Source: Thermoplasmata archaeon (GTDB taxonomy: Archaea > Thermoplasmatota > Thermoplasmata > GCA-020350865). Taken from it: a stretch of 11,466 nt of DNA. The stretch spans positions 2,243,873-2,255,338 of the forward strand of contig CP070726.1 of assembly GCA_020350865.1 (NCBI GenBank), read 5' to 3'. This document shows, piece after piece, positions 7,301 through 11,466 of the stretch. Within the stretch, counting starts at the first letter, position 1; every line of letters starts with the position of its first letter. The position numbers and the translations under genes are program-made. The notes beneath the pieces are model-generated. The model was given only the letters and a program-made list of their open reading frames with translations. It did not search any database and was not told where the DNA came from.

Positions 7301-9388
7301 CAATTTAACGGGTCGGGTTCGAACGATCCCGACGGCTTCATAACTACCTACATATGGGAATTCGGGGACGGGGCCGGTCATGTCTCAGGAGAAGTTGTTA
7401 CCCATTTATTTTCAGAGGTAGGTATTTATAACGTCACCCTCGCTGTTGTAGACAACCGAGGGGACCACAGCTCCGACACATGCATCATCACCGTTCTCGA
7501 GATCCCGAATTCACCGCCGGTGGCAAATGCAGGTCCTGATCAGACCGTCTTGAAAGGAGAGGTCGTATCCTTCAACTGCACGGCATCCCACGACCCCGAT
7601 GGGTCGATTTGCGGGTACCTGTGGGACTTCGGTGATAATTATACATCAACCGAAGAGTTACCCCAGCATGTATATGCAGGAGAAGGCGTGTACAACGTTT
7701 CCCTGACCGTCATTGACGATGATGGTGACTCTGATACCGACTACCTCCTTATCACAGTTATCTATCCACCACCCGTTTTCAATGTCTTTGGAAATATAAC
7801 TGTCCACGAAGGTGATAATATCACTTTCAATGCCAATGCAAGTGATCCAAATGACGACCCGCTCACCTATGAATGGGATTTCGGTGATGGAAACACGAGT
7901 TCGGTGCAAAACCCATCCCACATCTATCAGGACAATGGATTGTATGAAGTACACCTGACTGTAACAGACGACAGTGGTGCTTCCGCTTATGCCAGTATCC
8001 TTGTGAACGTTCTTAACGTCTGCCCTGTTGCCCATCTGGGACCCAATATAACTGCCAACGAGGGAGACACCGTTCATTTTTCTGCCAATGCAACAGATGC
8101 CAGCCCGGTTGATATCCTCAGCTATTATTGGGACCTGGACAATGACGGGGCATATGACGACGCCATTGGTAAAAATGTGAACCTGACCTGTAACGATGAC
8201 GGCCTTTATACCGTCGGTTTAATGATCTCTGATGACGATGGAGGTGCTGGTTACGACTCTGTTCTCGTCACCGTAAATAATGTGGCACCAGTTGCATCCA
8301 CTTGGATTTCAAACAGCACCGTGGACAAAAAAGCACCAGTGAACTTCTATGGAAATTATTCTGATCCCGGCTCTGATACCCACACCTTCCTCTGGGACTT
8401 CGGTGATGGCTGCTTTTCCTCAGAGCTGAATCCCGTCCACACGTACGTAAATGAAGGCTGCTACCAGGTGACCCTGTTTGTCACGGATGATGACGGTGCC
8501 ATTGGTTCAGATTGTCTGAACATCATTGTGATTAATTCACCCCCTGTCATCGAAGGGATCAATGTTATCGTGGAGCAAAATACAAACACCATGGCCGAGG
8601 GTAACGACAATGCCTCCGATATCTATTACCCAAATTCAGCTGAAAGTGATACAAAGGTGGTCTTATTTAATTGCACACCCACCAGCCCAGATATTGCGGA
8701 TGGGGATGTCGATGAACCATTAATTAATTCTGACGATGAACATATCCCAGATGTTGGTCCACAAGAAACTGAGTGTTCAAACAAACCCCCCGTTATCGAA
8801 TGCATAGAATCCAATTCAGTATCTGCAAACGAACCGTGTTACATGGTGGTCAGGGCCAGTGATCCCGACCCGGAGGATTCCCTGACCTATTCGGATGATT
8901 CGGAGCTATTCGATATAGAGCCTGGGGTTGGAGTGGTGAGCTTCATCCCGCAAAAAGATGAGGTCGGTGTTCATTACATCAACATCACAGTAACCGACAG
9001 CCATGGGGAGATGGATTCGGAACTCGTGGAGCTCAGAATCGAGGATTCAACCGGACCTTCCCCAAAAGCAAAGACCCAGAGGCCTCCGACATTGGCCCCA
9101 ATCCTCTTGATTCCCATTCTTTTGATATTTATCGCCTCAGTGGGAATACTTGAATATTATCCAAAGAAAAAAATCAGGGCAAAGCGAAAGAAAGCGTTAA
9201 AATCCCCCCCTGAAGAAGTCAAACCCGTACCAAAAAAATGTCCACAGCCCATAATGGTCAAAAAGGCTGTGCCACCTCCCGCTCCAAATGTGATGTATGC
9301 CACTGGTCCTTATGAATTTAATCCAATGATGAATATCAACACAGATTTTCAGGTCATCATCGAATTTCCGTGGGAGGTTGGGTTGTGA
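4349..9388 (+). CDS. Giant membrane-anchored surface protein with eight PKD domains and two propeller blocks
   Basis: A 1679-residue protein. Signal or anchor residues 1-34; PKD1 first half (36-66); seven-repeat propeller-like block (68-395); PKD1 second half (396-452); PKD2 (453-538); PKD3 first half (540-570); second seven-repeat block (571-908); PKD3 second half (909-964); PKD4-PKD8 (965-1396); acidic linker (1397-1479); cadherin-like Ig domain (1480-1569); transmembrane helix (about 1581-1604); Lys/Arg- and Pro-rich tail (1605-1679). PKD marks are NAGPDQTV, DPDG and W[DE]FGDG. Propeller repeats follow the pattern W-x-I-E-T-[IV]-D, S-I-A-[IL]-D, PHISY, LKYA. Many N-x-[ST] sequons suggest heavy glycosylation. 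The start ATG has GGTGAG four bases upstream and overlaps the previous stop. The roles known for PKD and propeller domains are adhesion, cell-wall structure and polysaccharide or protein binding; the ligand here is unknown. No enzymatic motif is seen. Confidence 0.93.
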   Translation: MRRRLFSTTVFVMLVLGMFVGVDFGWEVVDVAEAPNPSIVANAGPDQTVHTGEVVQFDGSGSSAPFDEWTIQTVDSQSRGHGLTALAVDPDGNPHIAYITFESSPIYTELKYAKYINNHWSIDTIDSGTSLGGGHVSIAVDRNFIPHISYYEGWDDDLKYAKLNGTTWDIEIVDSIGCVGQSPCITIDSNNRPHISYLDLSNMEVKYAWHDGINWFCETIGPGYKFMPICLDSSDTPHISYFDINNYDLMYAYKVGASWTINTVDENGDVGRGSSLELDANGNPHISYLDLTNRKLKYAQWNGSGWNIETIDIDTYGPTSLKIDSKGNPHISLYDSANNVVSYTVKAANSWTIETLDGINNQYGASLALDNFDNPFLSYAENSFGDVKLASKRSDIISYNWDFGDGSPSEEGIYPVHTYNYSGIYTVNLTVMDSNGESDTDTCIITVLDLTNQTPVANAGPDQTVSELETVYLDGSLSHDPDGEIVSYEWNLGDGSPPVNDITFGHIYSVPGIYDVTLNVIDNHGLTGIDTCTITVQAITPVSEAGPDRTVFVGEEVHFDGSQSSHPMGYWQIETVDSGGDKGNFNDIAVDSSNIPHISYHHYIPPPPPPPPPPPPGCGDPLMYAKRTGGFWNEEVVDDQGYVGFHTSIALDTNDYPHISYSEGGRGNESVKYARWTGVAWEIDTVQFSVGTLATSIALDNNDNPHISYDHWGGSVRYAWFDGSGWNIENVGVGGRSSLAFDSNNNPHMVYINDYGIQYARREGGIWYIEEPLQSIYGNHFSFALDSNDIPHISYFDYHNNGLAHAEFVNGEWILDVIDSSSNFFNLSSIAIDLSDNIHICYVDLINHNLKYARQTPDGWDIEIIDSTGSYGGYNSIAVDEYYVPHISYYYRYPDGNGDLKYATKMTNLVSYNWDFGDGSPCEEGIDPVHKYYYPGIYNATLTVTDNNGDSDSDTCTITVLEKPNTPPVADAGSDRTVYIYEPVQFNGSGSNDPDGFITTYIWEFGDGAGHVSGEVVTHLFSEVGIYNVTLAVVDNRGDHSSDTCIITVLEIPNSPPVANAGPDQTVLKGEVVSFNCTASHDPDGSICGYLWDFGDNYTSTEELPQHVYAGEGVYNVSLTVIDDDGDSDTDYLLITVIYPPPVFNVFGNITVHEGDNITFNANASDPNDDPLTYEWDFGDGNTSSVQNPSHIYQDNGLYEVHLTVTDDSGASAYASILVNVLNVCPVAHLGPNITANEGDTVHFSANATDASPVDILSYYWDLDNDGAYDDAIGKNVNLTCNDDGLYTVGLMISDDDGGAGYDSVLVTVNNVAPVASTWISNSTVDKKAPVNFYGNYSDPGSDTHTFLWDFGDGCFSSELNPVHTYVNEGCYQVTLFVTDDDGAIGSDCLNIIVINSPPVIEGINVIVEQNTNTMAEGNDNASDIYYPNSAESDTKVVLFNCTPTSPDIADGDVDEPLINSDDEHIPDVGPQETECSNKPPVIECIESNSVSANEPCYMVVRASDPDPEDSLTYSDDSELFDIEPGVGVVSFIPQKDEVGVHYINITVTDSHGEMDSELVELRIEDSTGPSPKAKTQRPPTLAPILLIPILLIFIASVGILEYYPKKKIRAKRKKALKSPPEEVKPVPKKCPQPIMVKKAVPPPAPNVMYATGPYEFNPMMNINTDFQVIIEFPWEVGL
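4550..5533 (+). repeat. Propeller-like block 1: seven tandem repeats inside PKD1
   Basis: I count seven units of about 43-52 residues, each beginning with W (for example WTIQTVDS, WSIDTIDS, WDIEIVDS) and containing D-x-x-x-x-PH[IL][AS]Y. The last unit is more diverged (NPFLSY). Seven units fit a seven-bladed beta propeller; the fold is inferred. The block sits between FDGSGSSAP and ISYNWDFGDG of one PKD domain. Confidence 0.8.
6059..7072 (+). repeat. Propeller-like block 2: seven tandem repeats inside PKD3
   Basis: Again seven units (WQIETVDS, WNEEVVDD, WEIDTVQF, WNIENVGV, WYIEEPLQ, WILDVIDS, WDIEIIDS). It sits between FDGSQSSHP and VSYNWDFGDG of PKD3, the same loop as block 1. The PKD halves around both blocks are nearly alike, so the whole split-PKD plus propeller unit was probably duplicated. 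Confidence 0.8.
6161..6196 (+). repeat. Run of twelve proline codons in the first blade of propeller block 2
   Basis: Twelve consecutive CCN codons (residues 605-616) use CCC, CCA, CCT and CCG in mixed order, so this is not a simple mononucleotide slip. The run lies in a blade loop and is followed by GCGD. Confidence 0.9.
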
Positions 9389-9648
9389 CCGAGGACCTGT
9401 ACACCTTCCTCACCAGAATACAGGTTCAGAGCCTGGCGGAAATCGATGAGGGGTTCCTTGTTAACATTCACCCGGCCAACGATGTGGCCGACATTTTCGT
9501 GATAAGGGATACATACTACGGCATCTACGTCATGACAGACGAGTGCCGCAAACTGACAAAGCTCGTGGGGCAGATAACCGTGATAAGACCTCTTGAGAAG
9601 GAGGGAATCGAGGGGGGATGCGGTGTTAAAGGAGAAGGTGAGATTTAG
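9385..9648 (+). CDS. Small soluble hypothetical protein, 87 residues
   Basis: GTG at 9385 overlaps the TGA of the giant gene (GTGA) and has GGGAGGT at 9372-9378, about six bases upstream. This start is preferred over the GTG at 9370, which has no such site. The protein has no signal or membrane segment and looks like a compact alpha/beta fold: MTEDLYTFLTRIQVQSL helix, FLVNIHP strand, DIFVIRDTYYGIYVM strands, ECRKLTKLVGQI helix, then a Gly/Glu-rich tail (EGIEGGCGVKGEGEI). No family is recognised. It ends in TAG and overlaps the start of the glycosyltransferase gene. Since the giant protein and the 215-residue protein both have cytoplasmic tails, a cytoplasmic adaptor role is possible; this is inference from context only. 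Confidence 0.72.
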   Translation: MTEDLYTFLTRIQVQSLAEIDEGFLVNIHPANDVADIFVIRDTYYGIYVMTDECRKLTKLVGQITVIRPLEKEGIEGGCGVKGEGEI

Positions 9649-11302
9649 ACATGTAGTGTTATTTTTCATACTGGCAGGAGTGGTGCTAAGGCTGGGTATG
9701 CTCTTCAATGCGAATACCGGGTACGATGGCACATACTATGTGGCCATGGGCCGCGGTTTCTCCGAAAACGGGGAGTTCGTCATGGAATGGGGGGATTTCG
9801 GTACCTCCCGCATATACTGTGCGCACAGCCATCACTTCTCCCCCGCCTTCCCCGTATACCTGGCCGCTTTTTACACGGTTCTCGGATTCAGCTTCCTGGC
9901 CACCAAGATCGCATCCGTTACACTTTCCCTATTGTTCTTATTGGTTGCATATCTCACCACCAAAAACCTGTACGGGAAGGACAAGGCCTTAATCGTCACC
10001 GCTTTCTTCTCCGTGTGCTTCCCTCTGCTGCACACCGCACGAATCGTATACAGCGAAAATCTGGTCATGATATTCTTCATGCTCACCCTGTGGGCCATCA
10101 TGAGGGGCATAGAGGACGACAGGTACATGGTATGGGCCGGACTGTTTGCGGGCCTTGGGTACCTGACAAAGGCCTCAGTGGGGTACTTCTTCCTGATTGC
10201 GGGCTGCATGGGTTTTCTGTGGCGTTTTTACTATATGAGATGGGATGTGTTCAAGAGGAAGTACTACCTTCTGGCCATCTGTCTTTTCCTGGCCATCGTT
10301 GGTCTGTGGTCCCTGAGAAATATCATGCTCTTCGGTTTTCCCAACTGGGAGACCAGTTACTTTGTGTGCAATGCCAACGAATACGCTCTCAGCCATCCCT
10401 CTCAGTTCTTCAAAATGCTCCTGTTCTCGCTTCTAACCTTCGCCATCCTGTTCCTCACGGCGGCTCTGTTCTTCGCAAGGGAGTTGAGGGCCACTTTAAG
10501 CAAAATCAAAATAGAGCACTACAGCGGCCTGTGGCTGGCGATTTTCATCGTTTTTCTCATAGGCATCGTGATCTCTTCGGCCCTGGCCCTGGTGGAGGAG
10601 GTCAGCGTGTTTACACCCGACAGAATTAGGTACATTATTGTGGCCTTCGTGCCCTTGGTGTGGCTTGCGGTAAAGGACACGGGTTTTCAGCTGGACCGAA
10701 ACCTTGGTTTGGTTAACATCAAGGACATCCTTTCATGGCTGAAGGAAACCCTTGGAAATTACAAGCTGATGATGGTCACCTCTCTTTCACTTCTCACCGC
10801 AATAATCCTTCTTTTCATCCTTGAGTACATGACCATATACCTTGTCATCCTGATGGCAGGTGTACTATCTTTGGCCGTAAAAAGCAGCCGAAAACGGCTG
10901 CTCATACTTTTGACGATTTTCCTTCTGGTGAGCGTGGATGTGGCAACGGAGGTCAGGTATTCTGCTGCAGAGGAGGCTGCAATGGACCTCCGCAATCATG
11001 TTCAAGAAAACGATACGGTGGCCATCTGCATGTCCAACAAGTACGCCATCTATCCATACCTGGATGACTGCGATTTTACAGCCGTAAATTACGATTGCCA
11101 ACATCATTCGGACTGGATCGTATCTAACTGGCCCATTGCGGATGACAACTACACATTGATCAGGGAATACGAGGGTCGGGACTCCCCAGGCATCGTATTT
11201 TCACTTAAGAGATTTCTACCGGGTAATCATCAGTTTCTTCAATCCACGGGGGAGCGCAAATGCTACCTGTACAAGCAGAACCTATCTGAGCCAGGAGGAT
11301 GA
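9623..11302 (+). CDS. GT-C membrane glycosyltransferase (PMT/ArnT-like, GT39-type)
   Basis: About 559 residues from GTG 9623, with GAGGGGGG five bases upstream. A TTG at 9593 (569 residues) and a GTG at 9638 are alternatives. The protein is polytopic, with roughly ten or more hydrophobic segments. The first outer loop after helix 1 has GYDGTYYVAMGRGFSENG, with D35 in the usual place of the GT-C catalytic Asp. It is followed by HSHHFSPAFPVYLAAFYTVLG, like the 'PLyP' region of this superfamily, then ARIVYSENLVMIFFM and GYLTKASVGYFF. A soluble domain of about 110 residues closes the C terminus after the last helix (SVDVATEVRYSAAEEA onward). By family knowledge it moves a sugar from a polyprenyl-phosphate carrier to an acceptor on the outer face. 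Its gene overlaps the 87-residue gene and ends the operon, so the sequon-rich PKD protein is a natural acceptor candidate; the sugar and acceptor are not shown by the sequence. Confidence 0.85.
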   Translation: MLKEKVRFRHVVLFFILAGVVLRLGMLFNANTGYDGTYYVAMGRGFSENGEFVMEWGDFGTSRIYCAHSHHFSPAFPVYLAAFYTVLGFSFLATKIASVTLSLLFLLVAYLTTKNLYGKDKALIVTAFFSVCFPLLHTARIVYSENLVMIFFMLTLWAIMRGIEDDRYMVWAGLFAGLGYLTKASVGYFFLIAGCMGFLWRFYYMRWDVFKRKYYLLAICLFLAIVGLWSLRNIMLFGFPNWETSYFVCNANEYALSHPSQFFKMLLFSLLTFAILFLTAALFFARELRATLSKIKIEHYSGLWLAIFIVFLIGIVISSALALVEEVSVFTPDRIRYIIVAFVPLVWLAVKDTGFQLDRNLGLVNIKDILSWLKETLGNYKLMMVTSLSLLTAIILLFILEYMTIYLVILMAGVLSLAVKSSRKRLLILLTIFLLVSVDVATEVRYSAAEEAAMDLRNHVQENDTVAICMSNKYAIYPYLDDCDFTAVNYDCQHHSDWIVSNWPIADDNYTLIREYEGRDSPGIVFSLKRFLPGNHQFLQSTGERKCYLYKQNLSEPGG

Positions 11303-11466
11303 GTTATTTGCTCACAGGCGGAATGTATGCAGCATATCCTGTTAAACCGAGACAATATAAGAATTTACATCAGGCTCAATGTGCGGGGGGACCTCTCTAT
11401 GTCTTTTTCAAAGTTCGTCCTCGGCAACTCTTATTAGACCTCCCGCACATTCACTTTGCCGATGAA
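11299..11466 (+). CDS. Possible fifth operon gene, 3' partial (weak)
   Basis: ATG at 11299 overlaps the glycosyltransferase TGA (ATGA), the same overlap style as earlier in the operon. The frame stays open for 56 codons to the window edge, starting MSYLLTGGMYAAYPVKP. AGGAGG lies directly against the ATG, which is too close for a normal ribosome-binding site, and the composition is not strongly protein-like. It cannot coexist comfortably with the minus-strand tail at 11408-11466. Confidence 0.25.
   Translation, partial: MSYLLTGGMYAAYPVKPRQYKNLHQAQCAGGPLYVFFKVRPRQLLLDLPHIHFADE
11378..11451. repeat. 13-bp inverted repeat with 48-base loop
   Basis: AATGTGCGGGGGG (11378-11390) pairs with CCTCCCGCACATT (11439-11451), including one G-U pair. 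The loop holds a T-rich stretch (CTTTTTC, 11403-11409) that could also stop transcription of the operon. Confidence 0.5.
11408..11466 (-). CDS. Possible C-terminal end of a convergent gene (weak, partial)
   Basis: The minus strand from the right edge reads HRQSECAGGLIRVAEDEL and stops at TGA (11410-11408). The end looks protein-like and uses the favoured stop codon. A convergent gene would leave about 105 bases after the glycosyltransferase stop. Only 18 residues are visible, so no family can be named. Confidence 0.3.
   Translation of the reverse strand, partial: HRQSECAGGLIRVAEDEL

Noticed and set aside
9646..9648. Second recoded TAG
   Set aside because: Readthrough would produce about 327 residues of out-of-frame shadow over the glycosyltransferase gene, so this TAG is a normal stop.
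9787..10629. 280-residue plus-strand open frame
   Set aside because: It is a +1-type shadow inside the glycosyltransferase gene. Its translation is rich in His, Arg, Pro and Ser without domain features, whereas the other frame gives clear membrane segments and the GT-C loop.
11303..11466. tRNA or other standard RNA gene
   Set aside because: No cloverleaf, no T-arm consensus in the right place; only a single long stem is visible.

Overview
The window looks like a piece of a euryarchaeal chromosome. The evidence is TATA boxes of the TTTATATA type about 30-60 bases ahead of starts, frequent GTG starts, ATGA/GTGA stop-start overlaps, tandem PKD domains on a very large surface protein, and a membrane GT-C glycosyltransferase. 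A Thermoplasmata-like lineage is my inference; no gene here proves the taxon. TGA is the commonest stop codon.

Region 1 (1-1925, + strand). A secreted or surface-type protein enters from the left edge. It carries two copies of an unrecognised Cys-containing module, then a clan CD (legumain/caspase-like, C13-type) peptidase core. One in-frame TAG at 1383-1385 sits four codons before the catalytic His codon. The same frame continues intact through the His and Cys motifs to a second TAG at 1872-1874, followed by a GC hairpin with a T-rich tail. This is either a fresh nonsense mutation, a base error, or a recoded amber codon.

Region 2 (1926-3530, - strand). Reading leftwards there is a class III sirtuin with a degenerate zinc site, an unrecognised 110-residue protein with its own TATA box and an 18-bp perfect dyad upstream, and a 42-residue basic small ORF.

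Region 3 (3531-11302, + strand). A divergent promoter region leads into a tightly overlapping four-gene operon: a 215-residue membrane protein, a 1679-residue PKD/beta-propeller surface protein with a C-terminal membrane anchor and basic cytoplasmic tail, an 87-residue small soluble protein, and a polytopic GT-C glycosyltransferase. The giant protein has two seven-blade propeller-like repeat blocks, each inserted inside a PKD domain at the same loop. Gene overlap suggests the four products work together, plausibly as a glycosylated cell-surface assembly with cytoplasmic partners; this is inference.

Region 4 (11303-11466). A short 3' region with a T-rich stretch, a 13-bp inverted repeat, and two mutually exclusive partial coding possibilities.
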